A stretch of 17,678 bases of DNA from DASVXQ01 sp046727955. Its GTDB lineage: Bacteria; Actinomycetota; CALGFH01. The DNA lies in the NCBI GenBank assembly GCA_046727955.1, contig JBKPDO010000140.1:1-17678 (forward strand). Direction: 5' to 3'. Position 1 is the stretch's first letter; each line of letters begins with the position of its first letter. The notes beneath the pieces were generated by a model, which worked only from the letters and a program-made list of their open reading frames with translations, did no database searches and was not told where the DNA came from. Position numbers and translations under genes: made by a program. Positions 6,602 through 15,042 of the stretch are shown piece after piece.

Positions 6602-7320
6602 GCACGGCCGAGGAGGCCGAGGCCCCGCAGAGCCGCATCGCCGAGACGGCGCCGCCCGACGCCACCGGGGGCCTGGACCCGCTGCCACCCAAGCCGCAGC
6701 GGGACGGGTCGGCGCTCGACCTCCAGGCGATCCGGCTCGCCGCGGTCACCGCGACAGCTATCACCGAGCATCGTCATGTGACCCGAGAGGACTGGCCCGT
6801 CTTTGACGAGGCGCTCTCCCACCTGTTCGCCCTGCTCGGAGAGGTCGAGCGCCTCAGCCGGGAGGTGACGACCCGGGAGGCGGCCGCCCGCCACGCCCTC
6901 GACGCGGCCTCCCAGGCACGGCAGGAGGCCAACCGGCTCCGTACCGACCTAGCGGAGGCCGAGGACGATCGCGCCGCCGCATACCTCGTCGAGGTGCGGT
7001 GCTGGGACCTGCTCAGCCGCGCCCTGGGCTACCTGCCAGACAAAATCCTGGCCGATCCCGAGCAGCCGGGCCTTGATTACGACCTGGGTCAGCTGCGCCA
7101 CGACATCGGCGTCCAGCTTGAGGCCGAACCGCCCGCCACCGCCCGGGCGCTGAGGGAGCGGCTGCGCACCGCCGAGACAGTCGCCGAGGTGGCGCGGTCC
7201 GTGCCTGAACTGCTCGGTGAGGGCAGCTTCAGCGCCGAGGCGATCGACCGGGTCAAGACGCGCCTGCTCTCCGCCCTGGCCGCACATGATCAGGCACTGA
7301 AGGCGGGCGAGGCTCAGTGA
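6598..7320 (+). CDS. Coiled-coil protein of unknown function
   Basis: ATG 6598 overlaps the upstream TGA, giving 240 residues. A disordered Pro-rich start is followed by a helical region from about 45. A long heptad-rich coiled coil (LGEVERLSREVTTREAAARHALDAASQARQE, given as a region, about 80-125) leads to a second helical domain holding LLSRALGYLPDK and later ARALRERLRTAETVAEVA. Coiled-coil proteins of this kind are common in early phage operons. No enzyme motif was seen. The stop overlaps the next GTG. Confidence 0.7.
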   Translation: MSTAEEAEAPQSRIAETAPPDATGGLDPLPPKPQRDGSALDLQAIRLAAVTATAITEHRHVTREDWPVFDEALSHLFALLGEVERLSREVTTREAAARHALDAASQARQEANRLRTDLAEAEDDRAAAYLVEVRCWDLLSRALGYLPDKILADPEQPGLDYDLGQLRHDIGVQLEAEPPATARALRERLRTAETVAEVARSVPELLGEGSFSAEAIDRVKTRLLSALAAHDQALKAGEAQ

Positions 7321-7538
7321 TCGACCAGGACGCCTACGCCCAGCAGTGCGCCGCAACGCGCCGGCTCCACGAGACGGTCACGCACCTGGCCGCCGAGCGG
7401 CAGACCCTCGTCGAGGAGCTGACCGCCGCCATCAGCCTCGTCGTCCTCGCCACCGGCGACCGGGCCGAGGACGACGACACGCCCCCCGTGTTCACCACCA
7501 TGACGACCATCACGACCACGCCGGGCGGTGGCCGGTGA
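7317..7538 (+). CDS. Small unknown protein with Thr-rich tail
   Basis: GTG 7317 overlaps the preceding stop, giving 73 residues. Residues 1-45 form an amphipathic helix (LHETVTHLAAERQTLVEELTAA). The tail is acidic and then Thr-rich (FTTMTTITTTPGGG). No family was recognised. Support comes from the unbroken chain of overlapping starts and stops on both sides. Confidence 0.55.
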   Translation: MIDQDAYAQQCAATRRLHETVTHLAAERQTLVEELTAAISLVVLATGDRAEDDDTPPVFTTMTTITTTPGGGR

Positions 7539-7768
7539 CCGTCACCCGCAGGGACGCAACCGCCCCGCCAGCCCGCAGCATCATCAAGACCAACCTGCTG
7601 TACTTCGGCCAGCAGGACCCCATCTGCCTCCCAGCCGGCGCGCCGGCCACGGCGCCGGACCGCGAGCTGTACATCGTGTGGATCCGGCCGCGACCCGACT
7701 TGTTCCCCGATGAGGGCCGGGCGCGGCTCGCCCTCCACGTCAACCACGTCAACCACCGGGAGCGCTGA
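7535..7768 (+). CDS. Small unknown protein
   Basis: GTG 7535 overlaps the preceding stop (GTGA), giving 77 residues. A beta-rich middle part (IIKTNLLYFGQQDPICL and LYIVWIRPRPDLFPDEG) looks like a small folded domain, ending in a His/Asn repeat (HVNHVNH). No family was recognised. The stop abuts the ATG of the next gene at 7768. Confidence 0.55.
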   Translation: MTVTRRDATAPPARSIIKTNLLYFGQQDPICLPAGAPATAPDRELYIVWIRPRPDLFPDEGRARLALHVNHVNHRER

Positions 7769-8127
7769 TGGCCGACGACCCGACCCTGTTCGACCTGGCC
7801 GACCTGGCCGAGCCGGCGGCGCGCCGCCACGCGCTCGACCCGCACGTGTTCCTACCCGCCGTCCCACGCGATACCCAGACCGCCGCGGCCGCGACGACGC
7901 TGCCGAGATCCGGCACCCAGCGCGCCAAGGTGCTCGAGGTGATCCGAGGCGCGCGCCAGGCCGGGCTGACCGACCAGGAGATCGCGGTCGAGCTCGGCCT
8001 GGTGGAGAACAGCGTCCGGCCGCGACGGCTGGAGCTCGCCGACGACGGCCTGATCGCCGACTCCGGGGAGCGGCGGGAGACCACCGGCGGCAACCCCGCG
8101 ATCGTCTGGCGTGCCAACCGAATCTAA
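7768..8127 (+). CDS. Winged-helix DNA-binding protein
   Basis: ATG 7768 shares its A with the previous TGA, giving 119 residues. After a 48-residue linker, TQRAKVLEVIRGARQAGLTDQEIAVELGLVENSVRPRRLELADDGLI (described as residues 49-96) is a winged helix. Helix-turn-helix elements sit at LTDQEIAVELG and VRPRRLEL, then a wing (DSGERRETTGGNPAIVW). This domain is common in actinophage accessory and replication proteins. Binding to element DNA is inferred. It ends the early block. The next promoter starts immediately after its stop. Confidence 0.75.
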   Translation: MADDPTLFDLADLAEPAARRHALDPHVFLPAVPRDTQTAAAATTLPRSGTQRAKVLEVIRGARQAGLTDQEIAVELGLVENSVRPRRLELADDGLIADSGERRETTGGNPAIVWRANRI

Positions 8128-8160
8128 CTATTGACAATTAGTATGTGTTGGAGCTAGCTT
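8127..8160 (+). promoter_or_regulatory. Replication-block promoter with shared operator
   Basis: TTGACA (8131-8136) and TAGCTT (8155-8160) are 18 bp apart. The -35 sits in ACTATTGACAATTAGT (8127-8142), the most symmetric copy of the operator (ACTA-N8-TAGT). The promoter is 37 bp before the helicase start and overlaps the preceding gene's stop. Confidence 0.7.
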
Positions 8161-8196
8161 GATCGCCCGGAGAACTCACGCCACCGGAGACGCCAG

Positions 8197-11100
8197 TTGA
8201 GCACCACCGTGCAGCTTTCCCTCGACGGCCACGCGGCCGCGAGCACACCGCTAGGCATGCGCCCGCGCTGCCGCTCAGGCCATACCAGGAGGAGGCCCTG
8301 GCCGCGGTCGGCGCGGCCGAGGCTCGCGGTGTCAACCGGCCGCTCGTCGCCTTGCCAACCGGCTGCCACCGAGCGGGCCAGGGCCTCCTCCTGCACGACG
8401 GCACGATCAAGGCCGTCGAGGACGTGCAGGTCGGCGACCGCCTCATGGGCCCGGACAGCCGCCCGCGCATGGTCCTCGCGCTCGCTCGCGGGACTGGCGC
8501 GATGACGGAGATCCGCCCGGTGAAGGGCACGCCCTGGGTCGTCAACGACGAGCACATCGTGACGCTGGTCGAGACCCAGGAGACCGGCCACGGCCGCTAC
8601 CCCTCCCAGCGGGGCGGCACCATCCGCGACGTGGCGCTGCCCGATTGGTGGCAATGGAGCAAGAATCGGAAGCACCGGCACAAGCTGTTCCGCGTCCCGG
8701 TGGACTTCCCGGAGCGCGAGGCCCCGCCGCTGGACCCGTACTTCCTCGGCATCGTGCTCGGGGACAGCACGCTGGCCACGCCCTATCGGCTGTCGGTCAC
8801 CACCATCGACCCCGAGGTGATCGACGCCATCACGCAGGCTGCCCACTCGTTCGGGCTCAAGATCCGCGACGAGGGCATCCAGCGGCACATCCACGGCCGC
8901 GTGGCCCGCAACGCCAATCCGATCGTCGGCATCCTGCGCCGCCTGGGCCTGAGACCGATCGCCTGCGGAGACCGGTTTCTCCCTGACGCCTACCGGCTTG
9001 GCAGCCGTGAGACGCGCCTTGCCGTGCTCGCCGGCCTGCTCGACAGCGACGGCAGCTACCGCGACGGCGGGTACGAGTTCGCCTCGAAGTCCGAGCGGCT
9101 GGCCAACGACGTGGTGTTCGTCGCGCGCAGCCTCGGCCTCGCCGCCTACACGACCAAGCGGCCAAGCGGCCACTACCGCGTGTCGATCTCAGGCGACTGC
9201 TCGGTCATCCCATGCCGTATCCCTCGCAAGCAGGCACCAGCGCGGGTCCCGAAGAAGGACGTGCTCCGGACCGGCTTCCAGGTCATCCCGACCGGGACGG
9301 TAGAGCCCTACTACGGCTTCACCCTCAGCGGCGATGGCCGCTACCTACTCGACGACTTCACCATCACCCACAACACCGGCAAGACCGTCTGCTTCGCGCA
9401 TCTGATCGACCGCCGCCCCGGTCGCGCGCTGGTGATCGCGCACCGCGACGAGCTGATCCAGCAGGCCGCCGGCAAGCTCCGTCAGGTCGCCCCGACGCTG
9501 GAGGTCGGCATCGTCAAGGCCGAGCAGGACCAGACCGCCGCGGACGTGGTCGTGGCCTCCGTCCAGACGCTGGCGCGCCCGTCACGGCTCGCGCGGCTCG
9601 ACCGGGACTTCACCACGGTCATCGTCGATGAGGCCCACCACGCCGCCGCCAAGACCTACGTCGCCGCGCTCAAGCACCTCGGCGTGTTCGACGACGGCGG
9701 GCCGCTGTGCGTGGGGTTCACCGCCACGCCGGAGCGGGCCGATTCCCGCCAGCTCGGCGCCGTGTGGGAGGAGATCGTCTACCAGCGCGGCATCCTCGAG
9801 ATGATCGCCGCCGGCTACCTGTGCGACCTGCGCGGCCAGATGGTCGGCACCGACGCCGACCTCGCCAGGCTCAAGGTCCGCCACGGCGACCTGCAGGACG
9901 CCGAGATCGCCGAGGAGCTGCTGCGCTCCGGCGCGATCGGCCAGGTCGCCGGCGCCTACGTCAAGCACGCCCCGGACCGCAAGGGCCTCGCGTTCACCCC
10001 CACGGTCGAGACCGCCTACGCCCTCGCCGAGGCGCTGGTGGAGCGCGGCATCCGCGCGGAGGCGCTGGACGGAACCACCCCGCGGGACCAGCGCCGCGCC
10101 ATCCTCGCCCGGCTCGCCACCGGCGAGACCCGGGTCGTCGTCAACTGCCTCGATGCCGAGACGGAGATCCTCACCGAGCAGGGCTGGGTCGGCGCCGAGC
10201 GGATCACCGAAGGCGACGCAGTCACCCGGCCGGGCTGGACGGCCACGCTGGCACTCGACACTGGCCGCCTTGAGTGGCAACCGATTACCCACATCGTCAA
10301 GCGCCAGCGTGAGCCGGGCGAGCGGATGGTCTGCATCACGAACCAGACCCTCGACATGCGCGTGACCGAGGGTCACCGGATGATCGTGCGCGCGGCCGGC
10401 GCAGACGCTTGGAGCGTCGTGGAGGCCGGCACCCTGCCCAGCCGAGTTGGTGCCTACGAGCTGCCGCTGGCTGCCGAGTATCGGTTCGCCGGCGTGGCGC
10501 TCGCCGATGCCGAGCTGGAGTTCCTCGGCCTGTTCGCCACCGACGGGTCGCTCAACCGCGAGCGGGCTAGCATCGAGATCAGCCAGGCCGCCACAAGCCC
10601 GGTATGCGCGGAGATCGAACGCATCCCTCACCGCCTGCAACTTCGACTGGAAGGTGAGCGAGCACCGGGTCAAGAATGGCTTGGGTGCGGGCAACACCCA
10701 TCGGCGCTACCGCATCCCCAAGGGCACGATCGGCGGCCAACTCGCTAGACGCGGCTGGGGCAGGCTCGCCCCCTGGCTGGACAAGTCGCTCGCCCCGGCG
10801 CTGCTCGACTGCACCCGCGAACAGTTCCAGCGGCTGCTCTATGGGCTATGGCTCGGCGATGGACTCAAAGACGCTGGTAATACCCGCCCAAGATCAGCGG
10901 TCGCTTTCTGCTCCCACGACCCCGTGCTCCTTGACCGCGTTCAGGCATGGGCCGTGCAACGCGGCTTCGCGGCCAACCAGGCTTGGCACCCCAACACCAG
11001 CGGCGGCAGGTATCCCGACAGCACGATGGGCTACCTGCGAATCCGGGACCGCCGCACGGTGCGAACCAACAACCATACGGTCCCGACAAGCGGCGGCAAT

Positions 11101-11949
11101 CCAGCCCAGTTTGAGGAGGGCTGGCAGGCGGAGACCGTCTGGTGCGTGACGAATCCCAACGGCACGATCGTCACCCGCCGCAACGGCAAGGTCGCCGTGA
11201 TGGGGCAGTGTGGCGTCCTGACCGAAGGCTTCGACGAGCCGTCGATCGCCTGCGTGCTGATCGCCCGGCCGACCCGCAGCCGCGTGCTCTTCACGCAGAT
11301 GGTCGGCCGTGGCACGCGGCTGCATCCCGGCAAGGACGACTGCCTCGTCCTCGACCTCGCCGGCGTCACCGAACGCCACGACCTCGCCACCGTCGCCGAG
11401 CTCGCCGGCCTCGACCCGGCCGAGCTTGAGGGCAAGACGGTCACCGAGGCGCTCGCCGCCCGCCAGGCCCGCGACGAGGAGGAGCGCGCCGGCGGCGACG
11501 GTGGGGGAGAGGAGAAGCTCCGCCTGCCCGGCATCACCGTCACGGTGCCGATGTTCCGGTCCAAGATGCGGTGGCTGCAGGTCGCGGGCGAGTACGTCCT
11601 GCCGTGCGACAACGGCGCCGCGGTGCACCTGGTCGGCGCGGGCGACACCTGGCGGGTCGAGGGCCGCCGCCGCGGCCGGGAGCCGAAGGTGCTCGCCGAG
11701 GGGCTGTCGCTCGAGTACGCCCAAGGGTTCGGGGAGGACATCGCCCGGCGGTTCCGTGGCGGCGCGCCCGCCAGCGCCGACGCCTCCTGGCGGACCAAGC
11801 CGCCGAGCGCGAGGCAACTCGCCGCGCTCAAGAAGTGGCGCATCAAGGTCCCCAAGGCCAGGCTCGCCGGCCTCACCGCCGGCGACGTGTCCGACCTGAT
11901 CAACACCGCCGCGGCGAAGGCCGCCGCCGAGAAGGCGGGCCCGCGGTGA
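8197..11949 (+). CDS. RadD-like superfamily 2 helicase with two inteins, two frameshifts
   Basis: TTG 8197 follows CCGGAGACGCCAG, giving the plausible N-terminus STTVQLSLDG. The frame then drops by one base between about 8250 and 8274 into PLRPYQEEALAAV. Removing both inteins leaves a 559-residue helicase: Q-motif-like PYQ, motif I LPTG/TGKT (split by intein 1), motif II VDEAHH, motif III GFTATPER, motif IV-like GLAFTPTVETA, motif V VVVN/CGVLTEGFDEP (split by intein 2), and motif VI QMVGRGTRLHPGK. This is the DEAH-type RadD/YejH group of DNA-dependent ATPases, which act in repair or fork processing. It opens the replication block. A second shift (extra C near 10625) lies inside intein 2. As written the gene cannot make full-length protein. 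Confidence 0.85.
8364..9374 (+). mobile_element. Intein 1 (LAGLIDADG type) in the helicase P-loop
   Basis: The insertion is 337 codons and keeps frame. It begins with Cys (CHRAGQGLLLHDGTIKAVED), has block-B NDEHIV, LAGLIDADG motifs FLGIVLGDS and VLAGLLDSDGS, block F YYGFTLSGDGRYLLDDF, and ends in HN with Thr as the first downstream extein residue. All canonical class-1 splicing residues are present. It separates LPTG from TGKT, so ATP binding depends on splicing. Confidence 0.93.
10146..11208 (+). mobile_element. Intein 2 (LAGLIDADG type) in helicase motif V, frameshifted
   Basis: It begins CLDAETEILTEQGW, has block-B TEGHRMIV, and endonuclease motifs FLGLFATDGS and LLYGLWLGDGL. It ends KVAVMGQ before Cys of the downstream extein. 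Its length is 1063 bp, that is 354 codons plus one base, which independently supports one inserted base near 10625 (ATCCCTCACC for ATCCTCACC). The terminal Gly-Gln replaces the usual His-Asn, so splicing may be slow or altered. Confidence 0.9.
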
Positions 11950-11977
11950 CGATCACCTGCCGACCGGGCGGCACCTG

Positions 11978-12580
11978 ATGGCCCACAAGGTCTTCGACCT
12001 CGTGAAGCAGCACTCCGACACGACCGGACCGGCGAAGACCGTGCTGCTGCTGATCGCTGACCACGCCGGCGCCGAGGATGGATCCGGTGCCCGCCTGGGC
12101 GAGGAGCGCCTGGCGGTCGAGGCCGGGCTCAGCGTGCGGACCGTCCAGCGTGCCATCGCCGAGGCGGAGAACCTGGACGAGCTCGAGGTGGAGCGCGGCC
12201 GTCGCAGCCGTGGCCGCCAGGCTGTCAACCGGTACCGGGTGCGCGTGGAGGTGCTCCAGGCCAAGCCCGGCCTGGATGTCCGCCTTGAGCGACTACAGGC
12301 GGAGCGAGCGGCCATCATCGAGGCCTCCCGAAGCCGTGCCGACACCGGTGAATTCTCTGCCACCGATTGGGCCGAAATCCTGCTGGACCATGGCTTCCGA
12401 TGCGCATATTGCGGCGCCGCTCAGGTGCCCTTGGAGCAGGAACACAGAATCCCGCTCTCTCGCGGCGGAGGTCATACGAGAGCCAACGTCGCCCCCGCAT
12501 GCGGACCATGCAACCGCCAAAAGGGCAAGAAGACCGAGGATGAGTTCCGGCGCTGGCTGATCCGACAGGGCGGTGCCTGA
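11978..12580 (+). CDS. Initiator-type HTH protein fused to an HNH endonuclease
   Basis: ATG 11978 gives 200 residues. Residues 1-110 are an initiator-type helix-turn-helix domain (TVLLLIADHA, RLAVEAGLSVRTVQRAI) clearly paralogous to the next gene. Residues 138-195 are an HNH nuclease: C142-x2-C145, E155-H156, N170, C175-x2-C178-N, then K-rich QKGKK. HNH enzymes nick or cut DNA with a divalent metal. The nuclease part (about 12300-12560) has more A/T-ending codons than its neighbours, suggesting separate origin, such as a homing-type HNH captured by a duplicated initiator. Its stop shares one base with the next start (TGATG). Confidence 0.85.
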   Translation: MAHKVFDLVKQHSDTTGPAKTVLLLIADHAGAEDGSGARLGEERLAVEAGLSVRTVQRAIAEAENLDELEVERGRRSRGRQAVNRYRVRVEVLQAKPGLDVRLERLQAERAAIIEASRSRADTGEFSATDWAEILLDHGFRCAYCGAAQVPLEQEHRIPLSRGGGHTRANVAPACGPCNRQKGKKTEDEFRRWLIRQGGA

Positions 12581-13359
12581 TGGGGATCGCACTGTGGAAC
12601 CTCGTTCGCGATCACTCAGACGCCAGGGGCAACGCGAAGAACCTGCTGCTGATGATCGCCGACCATGCGCACGATGGCGGGGACGGCTCCGGCTGCATCG
12701 CGGGGGAGCCGCGCTTGGCGGTCGAGTGCGGCATGGATGTTCGGACGCTGCGCCGCCAGGTCTTGGCGCTGGTGAAGCTCGGCGAGCTTGAAGTCCGCCG
12801 AGAGCGCGACGGACGTGGGCACTGGAAGCAGAACGAGTACCGCGTCGTCGTCGAGACCCTGGAGGGAAAGCCTGGCCTTGCCGAGCGCCTCAAGGCTCTG
12901 GCCGAGAGCCAACCAGAGGTCAATCTGTCCGGTGGACCCAGAGGTCAATCTGACCTCCGGCCGGAGGACGATCTGACCTCTGGTACCGGAGGACAGTTTG
13001 TCCAAGAGCCAGAGGTCAATCTGACCACAGCCAGAGGTCAATCTGACCTCATAACCCCCAGTAATGAACCCCCAGAGGAAACCCCCAGTTCTCCCGGCGC
13101 TACCGCGCCGGCCCAGAAGCCGGAGGACCCTCCATCCGCTTCGGGCCAGGATCTCTCCGACAGCTCACCGGAGAACCATGGTCGTTCCCCCTCCCCCCAA
13201 CCCCCCCGCCCCCGGGAGCGTCGCAATCCGGACAAGACATACCACTACGGGATGAGCGCGCAATCCGGGCGGTGCTCGGCGTGCGGGAGCGGCTGGCCGC
13301 CAGCAACGGGCACGCATGGTCGTTCCCGGACGCCGCCGCAGCCGAGTGGGACGCGCTGA
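12580..13359 (+). CDS. Phage replication initiator-like HTH protein containing iterons
   Basis: ATG 12580 gives 259 residues. Residues 1-110 are an HTH domain (NLLLMIADHA, RLAVECGMDVRTLRRQV) of the type found in phage replication initiators. Residues 112-158 are encoded by six dyad repeats (EVNLSGG, RGQSDLRPEDDLTSG, EVNLTTARGQSDL). The rest is Pro/Ser-rich and the last 50 residues look like out-of-frame sequence. The likely true C-terminal domain continues one frame back as the 13272 frame, with the break in the poly-C region 13188-13215. The arrangement of initiator with origin inside its gene, followed by DnaB helicase, parallels lambda O and P; the function is inferred. Confidence 0.8.
   Translation: MGIALWNLVRDHSDARGNAKNLLLMIADHAHDGGDGSGCIAGEPRLAVECGMDVRTLRRQVLALVKLGELEVRRERDGRGHWKQNEYRVVVETLEGKPGLAERLKALAESQPEVNLSGGPRGQSDLRPEDDLTSGTGGQFVQEPEVNLTTARGQSDLITPSNEPPEETPSSPGATAPAQKPEDPPSASGQDLSDSSPENHGRSPSPQPPRPRERRNPDKTYHYGMSAQSGRCSACGSGWPPATGTHGRSRTPPQPSGTR
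12916..13050 (+). repeat. Six dyad-symmetric iterons, candidate replication origin
   Basis: Six 17-bp units lie at 12916, 12941, 12964, 12989, 13012 and 13034 (spacing 22-25 bp). Units 2 and 6 are the perfect inverted repeat GAGGTCA-ATC-TGACCTC. The others differ at one to seven positions. They lie inside the initiator-like gene. Directly downstream, AACCCCCAG occurs three times (13053, 13067, 13080) in locally A-richer DNA. Confidence 0.8.
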
Positions 13360-13733
13360 TCGCCGAGCCTGGCGGCAATGCGGCCGCGCAGCAGTTCCTC
13401 GCGTGGTACCTGGCTGAGATGCGCGGCGTCGACGTGCGCGACCTCGAGCGCCGCGACTGGTCCATGGCCGGGCAGAAGGTGAGCCGCTGGCGGCGCCTGG
13501 CCCTGTACGGCGTGGACGAGGCCGTGACCCGCGCCGTGGAGGGCATCGACTTCTGGAAGTACGTCGAGGCGGTCTGCAAGAAGGCCAGCACCCAGGGCGT
13601 CCCGGCAGCGGCGCCCACCGTGTCGTCCGACCCCGACGAGCAGCTGCGCCTCGACCGCGAGCACAACGAGCGCGAGCTCGCCCGCGTGCGGGCGCTCCGC
13701 GCCACCGACCCGACCCAAGGAGGAACCACATGA
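13272..13733 (+). CDS. Probable C-terminal domain of the replication initiator, separated by a frameshift
   Basis: The frame gives 153 residues from GTG 13272, but good protein composition begins upstream of that GTG (DIPLRDERAIRAVLGVRERLA, from about 13233). No ribosome site precedes any start. This argues that it is the continuation of the 12580 gene after loss of one base in the poly-C tract. The domain is helical (AAAAEWDALIAEPG, FLAWYLAEM, WRRLALYGVDEAV, FWKYVEAVCKKA) with a charged tail. A helicase-loading role is suggested only by its place between initiator and dnaB. The stop overlaps the dnaB ATG. Confidence 0.65.
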   Translation: MLGVRERLAASNGHAWSFPDAAAAEWDALIAEPGGNAAAQQFLAWYLAEMRGVDVRDLERRDWSMAGQKVSRWRRLALYGVDEAVTRAVEGIDFWKYVEAVCKKASTQGVPAAAPTVSSDPDEQLRLDREHNERELARVRALRATDPTQGGTT

Positions 13734-15034
13734 GCGCACAGGCCACCAACGGCCAGCGCGGCAACGGCAGCAGGCGGCAGCAGGCCGAGCGGGTGCCGCC
13801 CCACAACCTCGAGGCGGAGGAGTCGACGCTCGGCGCCGCGCTGTGGGCCGAGCACGCCGTCCAGTGGGTGCTCGGCAACCTGCGCGCCGACGACTTCTAC
13901 CGGCCGGCGCACCGCACCGTCTACGCCGCCATGGCGCAACTCGCCCGCGACGGCGCCCCCGTGGACGCCACCAGCGTCGTCGAGGCGCTGCGCTTGAAGG
14001 GCCAGCTGGCCGAGGTCGGCGGGGCGCCGTTCGTGCACACCCTCGTCGCCGCCGTGCCGACCGCCAGCAGCGTCGCCTACTACGGCGGGATCGTGAAGCA
14101 GACCGCACGGCTGCGCCGCATCATCGACTTCGGCACCAGGGTCACCCAGCTCGGCTACGAGGACGGCGTCCAACCCGACCGGGCGCTCGCCGAGGTCCAG
14201 GCGCTCCTGGACGAGCTGGTGCGCGACGGTGAGCGGATCGGCCTGCGCCCCGCCGACCTGCTCGAGGCGATCCGGGAGCGCCAGCGCGCCAGGGCCGCCG
14301 GCCGCGTCGCCCAGTGGGGGATCGCCAAGCTCGACGAGATCTGCGACGGGCTGTCGCCCGGCAACCTGATCCTGCTCGCCGCGCTCACCTCCACCGGCAA
14401 GTCGTCGCTGGCGATCCAGGTCGCCCAGCACAACAGCGACCGCGTCCACGTCCTGTACGTCACCTACGAGATGACGCCGGCCGACACCGGCAAGCACACC
14501 TTCGCGGCGGTCTCCGGCCAGTCCCTCGACGGCGGCGCGGCGTTCCTGGACGCCGACACCATGGAGAGGTCCAGGGCGATGCACAACGCCCTGGGCCTCA
14601 CCGTCTACGACCACCAGCCCGACGCCGCGCGGCTGCTCCACGAGGTCCGCTCGCTGCACGCCCGCAAGCCCTTGGGCCTGGTCGTCGTGGACTACGTGCA
14701 GAAGGTCCCGCCGACCCCGGGCCGGCCGAGGACCCGCAACGAGGAGGTCGGCGAGGTCTCCGCGCTGCTGAAGACGATGGCGCTGCGCTGCGACGTGCCG
14801 GTGCTGGCGTGCGCGCAGCTCAACCGCGGCGCGGTCGGGCGCCGGCCCGGGCTCGCCGACCTGAGAGACAGCGGCCAGCTGGAGCAGGACGCCGACCAGG
14901 TGCTGTTCCTGCACCGACCGTCCGCGGACTCGCCCAGCCGGGAGGCGATCCTTGCCAAGAACCGCATGGGACCCGCCGACGTGACCGTGCGCCTCGCCTG
15001 GCACGCCAGGCAGGCCATGTTCGCCAACCTGTAG
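13730..15034 (+). CDS. dnaB: DnaB-like replicative helicase
   Basis: ATG 13730 is preceded by AAGGAGGAACC and overlaps the upstream stop, giving 434 residues, close to the usual 440-470. The N-terminal DnaB domain starts with VPPHNLEAEESTLGAAL (22-38). The RecA-like domain has Walker A ALTSTGKSS (219-227, with Ser-Thr in place of the common Met), YVTYEM (243-248), Walker B LGLVVVDYVQ (315-324), AQLNRG (362-367) and DLRDSGQLEQDADQVLFLHR (377-396). It should unwind DNA as a hexamer at the element's fork. The reading frame is intact. It ends in TAG, showing that amber codons act as stops in this element. Confidence 0.95.
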   Translation: MSAQATNGQRGNGSRRQQAERVPPHNLEAEESTLGAALWAEHAVQWVLGNLRADDFYRPAHRTVYAAMAQLARDGAPVDATSVVEALRLKGQLAEVGGAPFVHTLVAAVPTASSVAYYGGIVKQTARLRRIIDFGTRVTQLGYEDGVQPDRALAEVQALLDELVRDGERIGLRPADLLEAIRERQRARAAGRVAQWGIAKLDEICDGLSPGNLILLAALTSTGKSSLAIQVAQHNSDRVHVLYVTYEMTPADTGKHTFAAVSGQSLDGGAAFLDADTMERSRAMHNALGLTVYDHQPDAARLLHEVRSLHARKPLGLVVVDYVQKVPPTPGRPRTRNEEVGEVSALLKTMALRCDVPVLACAQLNRGAVGRRPGLADLRDSGQLEQDADQVLFLHRPSADSPSREAILAKNRMGPADVTVRLAWHARQAMFANL

Positions 15035-15042
15035 GAGAAGCG

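Noticed and set aside
12916..13050. CRISPR array
   Set aside because: Units are only 17 bp at 22-25 bp spacing, so spacers would be 5-8 bp. They lie inside a coding frame and are dyads, as expected of iterons.
13100..15004. 634-codon minus-strand frame
   Set aside because: Antisense shadow of dnaB and the initiator region; Arg/Ala/Gly-rich without motifs.
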